A stretch of DNA of 64,000 nucleotides from Reticulascus tulasneorum (Eukaryota; Ascomycota; Sordariomycetes; Glomerellales; Reticulascaceae): assembly GCA_001557505.1 (NCBI GenBank), contig LSAX01000003.1:3596001-3660000 (forward strand), written 5' to 3'. The notes under the pieces were generated by a model. The model was not told the DNA's origin and searched no databases. It saw only the letters and a list, made by a program, of their open reading frames with translations. Both the position numbers and the translations under genes were made by a program. Within the stretch, counting starts at the first letter, position 1; each line of letters begins with the position of its first letter. Below, piece by piece: positions 10,580 to 22,636 of this stretch.

Positions 10580-13500
10580 ATGTCATACTATCAGGATAGC
10601 GCGCAGGCCGCGCTGTTAGAATGGGTAAGTGCCGGTTTTTTTGCTTCTTCCTCTTCCCCTACTGACTCCATCATCTTCCGTTGATTACTCCACTGTTTAG
10701 AGCTCATGCTAACGCTTTGATATCATAGGCAAACCTCTTCCCCCTCGAGCGGACGGCCGATTCATTGGACGACTTCACAGATGGCGTCCTCCTATCCCAG
10801 ATTCTCAGGGACTTGGACCCTTCCTACGATGCCTCCCAAATCGAGCGAAACGCCGGACCGTCGACGTGGCTGAACAACAAGAGGAATCTCCAAGCCGTCT
10901 ACAAAGGGCTCTTCAAGCTGGTCCGGAGGGAGTGTCCTGGGCTTGAGCATCAAACCAAGCTTGCAGACTTCCGTGCCATTGCTGAGAAGCCAGATCCACA
11001 GGGTATTAGCCAGGTAGGTTTTCGAAAGCCTTATCCAAGCCCTCGGGACCAGGACGTTTCTCTAATCTCTATTGTGGTCCAGCTTATTGCCGTAATGCTA
11101 GCCGTCGCATTGCTTCGAGAAAACAACGAGGAACACATTCAGCATCTGCAAACTGCCATTAAAGACCAAGCCACTCTCACACAGCTCATGATGATTGTCA
11201 AGAAGAAGAAGGACGAAATGGCTCTCGCTGCTGACACTGCTGACATTGAGCAAGTCCAAGAAGATCGGGATGTTGATCTTGCCTTTGAGGAGGAGAAAGC
11301 CCATTTGCTGGCCGAGTTGGACAGGAAGCAGAAACACCTTGCAGACACCGAGACACGACTTGGGCACCTGCAAGAAAGCTATGATGATTTGAAGGATGAA
11401 GCCAACCGAAAAGACCGAGAGCTGGAATTTCTCAAGAAAACCACACGCGATGGCGCTTCCGACTCTCAGATTATCAAGGCCCTCGAGCACAAGATTCGAG
11501 AGCAAGACGAGCTCATCGCGAACCAAGAGACGCAAGCCGAAAATGACCGTGTTGTCAGGCGCAAACTGCAGAAGGATGTCGAGCTTCTCTCCCAGAAAAG
11601 CCAGAAAGCCGAATCCCTTGACGATGAGGTCAAGGAGCTGAGGTACCAAAATGAGGAGCTCTCCAAAAAGGCCAACATTGGCGAGCGGTACAAGCAGAAG
11701 CTTGAGAGCCAGAAGAACCTGCAGACGGAAATGCAGAACCTCATTTACGAGAAGGAGTCCTTGCAACAGGATCTTGCCCAATATCAGAATCTCAAGAAGC
11801 GAAACGAACAGCTAGAACTTACAAACGAGCAGTATGCCTCGAAACTCCAGGACTACGAGTTGCAGCATGTTGAGCTCGAGACACAACGAAGAGCTCTGCG
11901 CGAGGATATTCTCCAACTGAGGCAGCAACTTGTCACTCTTGAGTCGCAGCGTGGCCACGACGAGCGACTAATTGCGGACCTTCAAGAGCAGATTCATGCC
12001 GGAGGCGGCGAGGCTATGGTCTCGCCGACTGCCATCTCAGCTGGTCTTAACCTGGAGCAGGAGCTCAATGAGGCCGGGAGTGGCCCCAATTTTAGTCTCG
12101 AAATATCTAGACTCAAGGCGGAGAACAACTTGCTTAGAACTAGCATGGGCTCCACGTCCGAGAACGCCCGGCTTCGACAAGAACTGGAAGAGGAACAACG
12201 GCAACGCAAGAGAATCCAGACAGACTTCAACGAGATTTTCGAGAAGCACCAGGTCATTCAAGCGCAGGTCAGCGCTTTAGCCAATGGCTTGACAAAGGAA
12301 GGGTTAGTCCGCTTTGTTGAAGAAGCATCTTGCTCCAATGGTTTCCTGCCTTTACTTACGCATGAATACTACAGAGACGAGGCATTTGGCAACTTGAAAG
12401 TCCAGCTCCTCCAAGCTCAATCCGAGATTGATGCCAAAAAAAGACAAATGCAGGCCTTGCAGGCTGAGCTCGCTGACAAGTCTCGCGATCTTATTAGCGC
12501 CAAGACAGATCTCTCGGCCGTCGAGAAGGACAGCGTTGGCGCTCTCGAAGAGTTGAAATCTACTGACAAATTTATATCAGCATCCCTGCGGGAAGAGCTT
12601 GATGCCTTACGGCAGCAGAACAAGAACTTAGTTGTTGATCTAGATGAGCGACAAAAGCAACTGATCCAGACTCTTCTTGAAAAAGACCAGCTTCGCAGCT
12701 CGGTTGGCGAAGCCAAAGATGGCCAGGAGAAGCTTCCCGATCAAATTGGTTCAACGGAAGAATTATCCCAGGCTCTTCGAAAGGCCAACGAGAAGGTTGA
12801 AAAACTGCGTGATCGTCTCAAGGAGCGACAACAGGTGAGTGGCTCCGGTCCTCAAGTTATTGTATCCTTGCCAAAGCGAACCGATGTGCCGACCCTTGAT
12901 TCCCTTGCCATGGCCGAAGTCGTCATGATGGAGTTGCCGGCCGTACCACCCACGGCTATTCTGAACGGCAGATATCCCGCAGAGCGGTCGGCTTACACCC
13001 CCGTTATTCCCCGTGTCTCCCATGCCTCTCAAAATGAGAGCCAGGGCAAGAGTGGCCAGACATGGTGGCGGTCACTCTTGAAGAGGCGCAGATAGGGTCG
13101 GCAGTCGGTCCAAGCATGGTGTTGTTGCGCATAAGTGTGGACAATATGACTAACTTTTCTCTTCTGCAGCAACTCGAGAAAGCCGAGGTAGCCAAGTATG
13201 ACCTGCAACGGAAACTCAAGGCTACACAGGATGGCGGAGAGTCGGCGGCGCAAAAGGTATGTGTGATTCCATCTCTGTTTTGCCGTCGATTATGTAACAA
13301 CGACACATGTATCTACCATGCTTTTCTCCAAAACCCGTGTTCATTAGCTGCCACTGCTTTCGGTATTCTAACGTTTTGTGATTATTCAAAGGCTGCGAGC
13401 GACCAAGTCATCAAGAGTCTGCAAAGAGAAAACGCGCTCATTGCTACGGCCTGGTATGACCTCACCAGCCGGCTGCAGAGCAACCACGTCGTGTTGCAGA

Positions 13501-13626
13501 GGAGGCACGACGTCCCCAAGAGCTGGCTCAATAAGCAGCGGCAAATGGTCAATGGTAGGGCGTCCTCTCCATGTTTCTTCAACGTCAACCAAGGCTAATG
13601 ATGAACTAGCCACACCAAGGAGGTAG
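10580..13626 (+). CDS. hookA: Hook-family dynein/endosome adaptor
   Basis: Six introns are read here: 10625-10728, 11014-11082, 12303-12374, 12835-13169, 13257-13391 and 13555-13609. Joined exons keep frame and give 758 residues. The N terminus (MSYYQDSAQAALLEW, then FPLERTADSLDDFTDGVLLSQIL) is the Hook calponin-homology-like domain that contacts dynein light intermediate chain. From about residue 115 to 690 the protein is almost continuous coiled coil. The end (ENALIATAWYDLTSRLQSN, then VPKSWLNKQRQMVN) matches the C-terminal cargo-binding region used to attach to early endosomes through the FTS/FHIP partners. Function: couples early endosomes to dynein for transport along microtubules. The 335-nt fourth intron is open in the upstream frame for 86 codons (see findings), so an alternative shorter C terminus is possible. 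Confidence 0.9.
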
Positions 13627-14680
13627 GGGATTCCGGCAGACCAGTCCGCCCCCTTCTTCGGCACATCCCTATAGAGTGATCAGCATCTTTCATTTCTTCA
13701 CGAGAAACACCTTTTTTGCCTCCAAATAGCAAGCATTGTGGAGTTGGATTTCGTTGCGGGGGAAGGGGCCTCTTCTTATTTTCTCGATTCGGCATTGCGT
13801 TTTGCGTGGAAGCTCTGCATTTTTACATAGAGTTTTGCTTTTGCAGTGGACGTGGGGTTTTGCGGGTGCAACTTATGTGAAGGAGATGAAGATAGGATTC
13901 ATTATGAATATACCCACATTTTATTTTGGATTTCTCCATGCCAGCTTTTGACAAAGACGCGGACTTTCTGTGCTCATGGTGCTGGGGTCTGAATGCCTCG
14001 GGACCGGACTGTAAGAATCGTCTGGTACCCCAACTTGCCAATGGAACAGTCACAAAGGTTAGGAGTCTACGTGCTGTGATGGGAGCTGTCTGTGAAGAGT
14101 CTTTAAAGTTGAAAGATGTGTTGGCGTAATCGAAGTTCTAGTCTTTGCTGCGTGGCCTAGGCCATTCTCACACAATTTGCGTTCTTTGTGGCGTTTCTTC
14201 GAAACTGAGATAGGCTTCACAGGGAACTATATGATATCCGACTGTTACGTAGGTCCTATACTATACTACGGTTGTTGTTTCACTCGCACGCATGTCTAGT
14301 GTAACGACAGTAAGCCCACCCGGCATCTGCCATCCTAGGAGCGCCTCGGAGGCGGCAAGGGGAACTCGCCATCTGCACTGTCACGACCAAGGCATATTTT
14401 CACGGCACAGACGTTGCAAGCAAACTTCCAGCGGGTAAGGTTACAAAATATCCGACTGCAAACCGCCAGTTTTTGTAATTAGTGTAACAGTGATACATAC
14501 AAGCGTGATGGAGGGTCTCTAAACGATACATGGTTCCTCAGATCGAGAGCGGCTCACCGATGCAGCCTGTGGCGTTGAATCCTTTCCAGTCCACCGTAAT
14601 CCATAAAAGTTCAATCCACGTTCATGGTCGGTAGCGTGACATCAATAAGTCTCTTCCTCAGGCACCGGAGCCCGGCGAAC
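13627..14680. other. convergent 3' flanks of Hook and ADK1
   Basis: One kb between two convergent stops. It is presumed to hold two 3' UTRs. No other structure recognised. Confidence 0.5.
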
Positions 14681-15709
<1,029 letters not shown>

Positions 15710-16831
15710 TTTTGCGAACTAGGAGCGGGAGTAGGAAGCCCTTTGACCCAAGGCGCGTAGGAGAGCGGCGGCGGCGATTAAAATAGGGGAGGGAGAGGGT
15801 GGTGGGAGGAAAAAAGGATGGCGGAGAGGAGATGTCGAGGTGAAGCAGCGGATAGCTTTGCGGGAAAAATAAATGCAAACCAAGGTTCGTCGTGGCCGGG
15901 ATTGAAGAGACAGAGAGAGAGGTACGAGCGCCTTTCGCGCAACCGGGAGCTACCACCGGTACGGGTATGGAAAACGTGGACCTCGGCGGAGAGGAAGTAT
16001 CGCAAAGTACCTCTCGGGCCTGCGGGTAGCCTGCTGGGTACCCACGCAGGTACAATGTAGTTTAGCAGGGAGGAACCTGAAGGGACAGGCGGGAAAATGG
16101 AGGCTGCTACGCTAAGAAACAGCCGAACGAACACCTCACTAACTAATTACCTAGGTACTTTGTAACTTGATTAGGTACCTAAGGTACGTACAACGCCCGC
16201 CACAGATACTACGCAGTAGGTAGTTCTTCCAATCGAAAATCCTCGTCGCAACCGTGTCTGTCAAGTCCACAGAGTTCCGCGACCGACCGTGCAATAACCA
16301 CATGAGCGAAGCAGCCGTCGCTTTGCGTTTATCACACTCGCCTTTTCCCGCAGCGCGCACTCTTGATGGCCCCCCACACTGTGTGCGCCTATCCGTGAAG
16401 CATGCGTTCCACCGACTCGCAACCTCTTGCGCCCATGAATCCAGAACTGCGCCGTAAAACAACGCTGAGAGGTCATTCATTTCCATCCTTGAAAGGGGGG
16501 GGGGGGGACGCATTTTTATCACCTACATCCGTTAAAGGTGTCGTGTGTTTAATACTTGCCTACCGACTCTGAGCATTCAAGCTACCAGACGGAACTTACC
16601 ACAGTAAGTTACCTTTTCAAATATTGGCGAGGTGAATGACTGTCGTATAGATTTGCAGCTTCCTCTATGAGCCCATCAGTTAGAGTGGGAAAGAATTTAT
16701 GAATACCGATATGTCAGCCTGGAGCATCCAGTTGTTAGATGTAGAGGTCTAGTCCCCCGCGACGAACTACATTAACCAAGAGAAGTTGATATGATAAACG
16801 TCTGTTAGACCATGGAAATATTCCATCACTA
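15710..16831. other. intergenic with poly-G run and TACCTAGGTA motifs
   Basis: Upstream of ADK1 and downstream of the NLR gene. It contains a run of 13 G (16495-16507) and two copies of the palindrome-like TACCTAGGTA/TAGGTACCTA motif at 16148-16192. No gene seen. Confidence 0.6.
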
Positions 16832-19800
16832 CTAAATCGCTTCGGCCTCCGCGTATTTCCCCTGCTCACGTAGGAGACCCCTAAAGTTCCTCAAAGTAAT
16901 AACTGTGTTGGGGTGCTCGGCGCCTAGTATTTCAATACGAAGCTGAAGCGCCTGCCGGCATAACTCCTCGGCCTCATCGTACTTCCCCTGGTGACCGAGC
17001 ACTGTTCCAAGGTTACCGATACTAGTAAGTGTGTCGGGGTGCTTGGTGCCTAGTATTTCAGTACGAAGCTGAAGCGCCTGCCGTTCTAACTCCTCGGCCT
17101 CATCGTACTTCCCCTGGTGATCAAGTACTACTCCGAGGTTATTAATATTACTAAGTGTGTTAGGATGCTCGGCGCCTAGTATTTCCATACGAAGCTGAAG
17201 CGCCTGCCGGTATAACTCCTCGGCCTCATCGTACTTCCCCTGGTGATCAAGTACTACTCCGAGGTTATTGATATTACTAAGTGTGTTAGGATGCTCGGCG
17301 CCTAGTATTTCAATACGAAGCTGAAGCGCCTGCCGGTATAACTCCTCGGCCTCATCGTACTTTCCCTGGTAAGCGAGCACTGTTCCAAGTTGACTCATAC
17401 TTGTAATTGTATCGGGATGTTTAGCGCCTAGCACTTCACAATAAAGCTGAAGTGTCTGCCGATTTAGCTCCTCGGCCTCTTTATATTTCCCTTGGTTTAT
17501 AAACACCATCCCAAGGTTGTTCATACTGACAAGTGTATCGGGGTGCTTAACGCCTAGTACATTAGTTGATAAACGAAGCGTCTGCCGCTGGACCTTCTCG
17601 GCCTCCTCGTACTTCCCTAGCGTACCGAGTACAACCCCAAGCTGACTCATACTGACAAGTGTATTGCGATTCTCAACACCTAGCACTTGGGTCTCAATCC
17701 TAAGGGTCTGCCGGAAAAGCTTCTCTGACTCCTTATATTTTCCAAGGATATAATGGCTCTGAGCTATCATATAGAGAATCCTGGCCTCTGCCTCGCCGTC
17801 GGCTGAACTCTCCCGGAATTCCAATGCTACCAACGCATGTGGAAGATACCGCAGCCATGTTGACTTGTTTTCGTGTTCTGGATCTGGGAATACCTCGCTG
17901 AGCTGTTTAATTACAGCTCTGACACATGCGTGAAAGTCTCCTTCCTCCGCTAGCCAATTTCGCATCGCCAGCGGAACGAGCCTGTGTATATCGTATACCT
18001 CTTGACCTGGCCGCTCGCTGATAAATGAGTACGCTTTCAGCATGCCGATCGCCTCGTGGAACGCTAGCGGACTGTCCCCGGGCGGGAGGAGATATTTGGG
18101 AATCTCCTTCTCAGCAAGAAATGACATAAATCGTAAGTATTGACCGGCGAGGAAATTATCCCTGGAGATGTGACGGAATGAAATCAGCCATGTGATGGCA
18201 ACCGGATTTCGAGTGCTTTTATAGCGGGTTCGATCTCCAAAGTCCTTACTAAGTAGCTCAATCAAGTTCGCGTCACTTGACTGGCACAGTGTTAGATACT
18301 GCGTTGTACTCATACTGGTTTGGTCCATGTACGCGGATGCCTGCTTAATGGCGAGCGGCAGATCCGCCAGGAAGTCAAGCAGCTTTGTCGTGCTCTCGCC
18401 ATCGCTCGTCTGATGCGGAGCTAGGGTTTTGTGCAATAGCTCAACAGCTTCTTCCCTACTCATCTCAGTCCCCCGGATAACGTTAGTTCCCGGAATGTCA
18501 AGCTTGCGGACGACCTCGTGGTTTCTTGTTGTGAGCAGAATAGACCCCTGGCGGCTGAAAGGGATGTAGTCACACAATGGTGTAGCCCCGGCAGTGCCGA
18601 AGAGCAACTCGGCGTCGTCGGCGTTATCGATGATCAAGAACCAGTTGTCAGCACTTTGGCTTAGTGCTTTCTTAACGAGCACCTTGATGTCTGCTTTGTC
18701 CTCATAAATCCCATCAACCTTCAGCTGTCGGCCGATCTCGCGGTAGGCGTTCTCGAATGTGGTGGCATCGACAGCCGGAACCCAGAAGACAGAGCAATCC
18801 GGATGCTCATCCCGGACGCGAAAGGCGGCCTCGAGTGCGATCTGCGTCTTTCCAACGCCACCGAGGCCTTCAATAGCCGTCCGTTGGCAATCGTCCTTTT
18901 CTTTAGTAGGAGGGATCAAGTCAAGAAGCTGGTCCAAAACCGACGCACGCCCGATAAAGTCCTTGTTGCGACCGAATGGGACGATCCAATGACTGCTTTG
19001 TGTTATTTCTGCTACTGTGGATGATATGGTACGCAATCTAGTCGGTACTTCTCTGCTTGGAGATCTTTGATGTATCTGGCAGAGAATGTAGCTGACAATG
19101 TCGTACACAGCATCATGTGACGCAAACTTGACCAGCTCCGAGTGCGTTCGGTCGACCGCTATTAAGTGATCCAATGGGATGCCGGGTGGCAAGCAGCTCG
19201 TTGCTGAGGCCCGACTTACAAGGCGCCGCTTAGGGCCGATCATCTTGTAATTTCCATTGGCATCCTGCAGTGATGTTGGCATGCTGCTTCGGCTGACTGA
19301 ACAGATTCTTACCTTGGCTGCCGTGGGTGACAGTTTCGTCTCGTAAAAGCAGAAAATTTCCAGTTTCGTCCGCCTTAAGGCTCTGTTGAAGTCTCGCTTC
19401 TGCATCATCAAGACATCCGACTTGATGTTGCTAAGCGACTCAACAAGTGGCTTATTTGGCTGGCCGTGCACCATAGGAATCAATGACTCGATGTCCATTC
19501 CATCGTTCGGAACGCCGAAGAAAAGTGACCCGAAGATAAGGTTGATCAGGTCCGCATCCAGGTCAGACTCTGCCATTCGAATCAATGCCTCTTTGATCAA
19601 CAGCCCACCGAGACTATGTCCGATAAGAACGAGAGGCTTCATTTTCGTTCGAATCAGCCGGCATATGGCGACTTGGAGCACGCTGGAGAAATCATCTAGG
19701 CCAGCAAAACTTGTGCTCTGCTGGAGACTGCTTTCATAGCCATAGATCATCACTCGGGCTGTCGGCATGTCACGAGGAAGGCTGTCACTTAGCCACATAT

Positions 19801-20341
19801 GGCCATCGCCTTTGTGCGTGAAGGAACCATAGGGATGACTCCCTAAACCAGAGACAGCAAGAATGTCGACGTGATGTTCTCCACCGGGGTTGCGTAGCAC
19901 TGTGATGCCATCAAAGTGCTGATCGATTACTAGTCTGACACTGGGAAGGACATCACTCTTCCGAGTGGCCCTGGTGCGTGCGTTCCCGGAAGGTGCTGGT
20001 ATGTGAATCGTTAAATGACTGGTTGGTTCAAGCGTGGCTAACTGCGCCGGCAGATGGTAGAAGCGAACAGTTGCGACCTGGTCGATGCGAAGATTCGGCG
20101 CGAGTGTGCGAATACAGACGCCGTTCCCTACTTCTCTGTTCTGGTTATCGCCTCCGTTCCCTGTAGTGTTTGCGATCTGCAGAGCTGGATGGTTTTGAAG
20201 AACATCGGCCAAGCTCTCCTTGTCGAAATCCAGCGGCACGCCTTGGACTCTCCAAGTCTGCTGACTGGGCTGCATCTTATACTTGTCGGCTGGGGAAGAT
20301 GGACGGCTTAGCTTGAGGCATGGAGCTCTTAAGCTTGGCAC
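16832..20341 (-). CDS. fungal NLR: alpha/beta-hydrolase + NB-ARC + TPR array
   Basis: Open frame of 1169 residues. An in-frame 48-nt intron (19312-19265, GTAAGA...CTGCAG) is likely removed, leaving 1153. Order of parts: N-terminal ~150 residues of unknown type; an alpha/beta-hydrolase (SesB-like lipase/esterase) with DILAVSGLGSHPYGSF and nucleophile elbow GHSLGG around residues 241-246; then an NB-ARC ATPase with Walker A GLGGVGKT at about 477-484 of the spliced protein, Walker B WFLIIDNADD, sensor ILLTTRN and a DLPLAIKQ motif. Eight 42-residue TPR units of the kinesin-light-chain/nephrocystin type (each ending GKYxEAE) follow to the C terminus. NLRs of this build are intracellular sensors in which repeats recognise a ligand and the N-terminal enzyme acts as effector, often in incompatibility or immunity. 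Ligand unknown. Start could also be the ATG at 20275. Confidence 0.92.
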   Translation of the reverse strand: MPSLRAPCLKLSRPSSPADKYKMQPSQQTWRVQGVPLDFDKESLADVLQNHPALQIANTTGNGGDNQNREVGNGVCIRTLAPNLRIDQVATVRFYHLPAQLATLEPTSHLTIHIPAPSGNARTRATRKSDVLPSVRLVIDQHFDGITVLRNPGGEHHVDILAVSGLGSHPYGSFTHKGDGHMWLSDSLPRDMPTARVMIYGYESSLQQSTSFAGLDDFSSVLQVAICRLIRTKMKPLVLIGHSLGGLLIKEALIRMAESDLDADLINLIFGSLFFGVPNDGMDIESLIPMVHGQPNKPLVESLSNIKSDVLMMQKRDFNRALRRTKLEIFCFYETKLSPTAAKVRICSVSRSSMPTSLQDANGNYKMIGPKRRLVSRASATSCLPPGIPLDHLIAVDRTHSELVKFASHDAVYDIVSYILCQIHQRSPSREVPTRLRTISSTVAEITQSSHWIVPFGRNKDFIGRASVLDQLLDLIPPTKEKDDCQRTAIEGLGGVGKTQIALEAAFRVRDEHPDCSVFWVPAVDATTFENAYREIGRQLKVDGIYEDKADIKVLVKKALSQSADNWFLIIDNADDAELLFGTAGATPLCDYIPFSRQGSILLTTRNHEVVRKLDIPGTNVIRGTEMSREEAVELLHKTLAPHQTSDGESTTKLLDFLADLPLAIKQASAYMDQTSMSTTQYLTLCQSSDANLIELLSKDFGDRTRYKSTRNPVAITWLISFRHISRDNFLAGQYLRFMSFLAEKEIPKYLLPPGDSPLAFHEAIGMLKAYSFISERPGQEVYDIHRLVPLAMRNWLAEEGDFHACVRAVIKQLSEVFPDPEHENKSTWLRYLPHALVALEFRESSADGEAEARILYMIAQSHYILGKYKESEKLFRQTLRIETQVLGVENRNTLVSMSQLGVVLGTLGKYEEAEKVQRQTLRLSTNVLGVKHPDTLVSMNNLGMVFINQGKYKEAEELNRQTLQLYCEVLGAKHPDTITSMSQLGTVLAYQGKYDEAEELYRQALQLRIEILGAEHPNTLSNINNLGVVLDHQGKYDEAEELYRQALQLRMEILGAEHPNTLSNINNLGVVLDHQGKYDEAEELERQALQLRTEILGTKHPDTLTSIGNLGTVLGHQGKYDEAEELCRQALQLRIEILGAEHPNTVITLRNFRGLLREQGKYAEAEAI
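16859..17370 (-). repeat. 126-bp tandem repeat array coding TPR units
   Basis: The core segment that begins ACTCCTCGG recurs at 16963, 17089, 17215 and 17341, exactly 126 bp apart. Two adjacent units differ by one residue in 42 (QLRIEILG versus QLRMEILG). DNA identity this high points to recent duplication or gene conversion. Confidence 0.9.
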
Positions 20342-21253
20342 GATTCACTACTCTTTGCATTCGAACTAGAACAGCAACGCTCTGCTAAGGCAGACGAACC
20401 ATGCTTATGGCCCTCGCGAGGAACGTGGTTCTATCCGACGGTGCTAATTATTGCGTTGTCGACACCTGGAATTGATGAGTCGTTGCAGCCGGGCCGAAAA
20501 GAATGAGGCTGTGGCTTGTCCATGGTGCCAATAAGTTCACGTGAGCTGTCCTCAGCCATAGTGCAGATTGGAAGAACGAGGCTTCGAGGCTGCAGCCTAG
20601 ACTGGTTGGCCGGCATTGGTTGGCTTTACTTCCAACATCCAAGCTTTAGTTGGCACTTCAGCCTCGATGTTTGTGGGACTCAAGGTCCCTTTTGTGAAGT
20701 TGCAGTATCCATATCTCATTATAACCTTTCGAGCCAGAAAGAAAGAAAAAATCACAGTCAAACTAATAGCCAAGAAACTGATGCACACAAAAAGTGCGGA
20801 TGTGGGAAAGGATTCAATGTGAAGAGGCTGTCGGGGCACAGGCTCTTTCTGAGACCCTCGGACGAACCATAAAACTAGAGTTGGTCTCTAGCCACTAACC
20901 TTAAATTATGGTTGCTTCAATTATCGTATCTTAAGTAAATATGATGTACAAGCGCCCATAAGTACTGGAAACATTCCCGTTGTTATAATCGTGAATATGT
21001 GAGCGGAACCTTTCAGCCAGCATGAGGGATTCTTGTGGCTGATATGGCGGGAGTGGCTTGACTCTTTGAAACACGTGACTTCAACAAGGCTCGCGCTTCT
21101 TTTGCCGCTAGGCCCAATTGGGAACTAAGCTGGATCGAAAGGCAGCATCTCAAGTACGACAACTCTTTGAAAATCAACGCCGACTCTACATCCCACAACA
21201 TTCTCACGAACCGAACTCATAACCCCTGCGACACCCATAAATCCCACTCTAAG
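20342..21253. other. divergent intergenic region, NLR / RPN8
   Basis: Contains upstream regions of both genes and the RPN8 5' UTR. No other feature supported. Confidence 0.5.
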
Positions 21254-22414
21254 ATGCCTGCCACAACAGCAGAAACTCTCTCCCTCGTCACCCGAAACGT
21301 CTCCGTAGCTCCGCTGGTGCTCCTGTCCGTCGTCGACCACTACAACAGAGCAGTAGTCAAGGGTTCAAAAAGACGAGTGGTAGGAGTCCTACTAGGCCAG
21401 AACGATGGGAAGAACGTCCGTGTTTCAAACAGTTTCGCAGGTAACATTTACAAAGTCTACGTGGTGATCATATTAAGCAAGAAAGCTGACAAATTGCTCA
21501 GTACCGTTCGAAGAGGATGACAAGGACCCGACAGTGTGGTTCTTGGACCACAACTACGTCGAGGGCATGAACGATATGTTCAAAAAGGTCAACGCAAGAG
21601 AAAAGCTGATAGGATGGTACCATTCCGGCCCGAAGCTGCGGGCTTCGGATCTCGAGATCAACGAGCTCTTCAAGCGATACACACCCAATCCTCTATTGGT
21701 AATTATCGATGTCCAACCAAAGGAGGCCGGCGTGCCAACAGACGCCTACTTTTCAGTCGAAGAGATTAAGGATGTGAGTGCAGCACGGGATATTCATTTG
21801 CCTAGAACTATATACTGACAGCCCTCGTTCAGGACGGAACCACCACATCCCGAACGTTCGTACACACCCCATCGATCATCGAGGCAGAGGAAGCAGAGGA
21901 AATCGGCGTAGAGCACCTCCTACGAGATATCCGCGATGTCGCAGTCGGCACCCTCTCCACCCGCATAACGAACCAATTGCAATCTCTCCAAGGCCTTCAC
22001 CTCCGACTCCGCGACATCGGTGCATACTTACAAAAGGTGCTCGATGGCCAACTCCCTGTAAATCACGCCATTCTCGGCAACCTCCAAGACGTCTTCAACC
22101 TCCTACCGAATCTCTCGACTCCCAAGGCCGAAGAGAAGGGCACCAGCGGGGAACTCTCCTACGCAATGAGCACGAAGACAAACGATCAGCTCATGGCTAT
22201 CTACCTCAGCAGCTTGATCCGCGCCATCACCGCCTTCCACGACTTGATCGAGAACAAAATCCAGAACCGGCAGCAGCAAGAAGAGAAAGAGGCCAAAAAG
22301 GACGAGACGAACGGCAAGGATGAAAAGAAGGAGAGCAGTGTGAACGGCGTGAACGGCGAGGCCAAGGAGGGCTCGTCGGAGAAGGATAAGGAGTCTAAGG
22401 AGAAGAAGAAATAG
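21254..22414 (+). CDS. rpn8: 26S proteasome regulatory subunit RPN8
   Basis: Three exons (21254-21440, 21502-21773, 21833-22414), with introns of 61 and 59 nt, give 346 residues. The MPN domain spans about residues 12-150 and includes VVGVLLG and [20 protein letters not shown]. The first JAMM histidine is replaced (WYHSG), so this is the inactive MPN partner of the Rpn11 deubiquitinase, as in all Rpn8 proteins. The following helices ([20 protein letters not shown]) and a Lys/Glu-rich tail ([16 protein letters not shown]) agree with the family. It acts in the proteasome lid. The start at 21254 is preferred over upstream in-frame codons because [12 protein letters not shown] aligns with the usual N terminus. 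Confidence 0.96.
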
Positions 22415-22636
22415 ACATCAGGCGCGGCGGCGCGGGAAAGAAAGGGAGTGGCATGAACGAGGTGATTGATACCTGCGATAGACTCAAGAATGCGGGCATG
22501 TTTTAATACTTCGGCGTCCGGAAGGTCTGACCAGGAAGACGGGCATTCTCGTAGGAATTGAGTGTGCCTTGTACATTGATAGCATGTGAGAACAGCTGGG
22601 GCTGGAACAATACAGCATGCAAGCCGTTGCCTCATT

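Noticed and set aside
16832..16840. NLR end (Ile-TAG-TAG-TGA) as a further editing site
   Set aside because: Three stops in a row and no TPR sequence downstream; a normal end.
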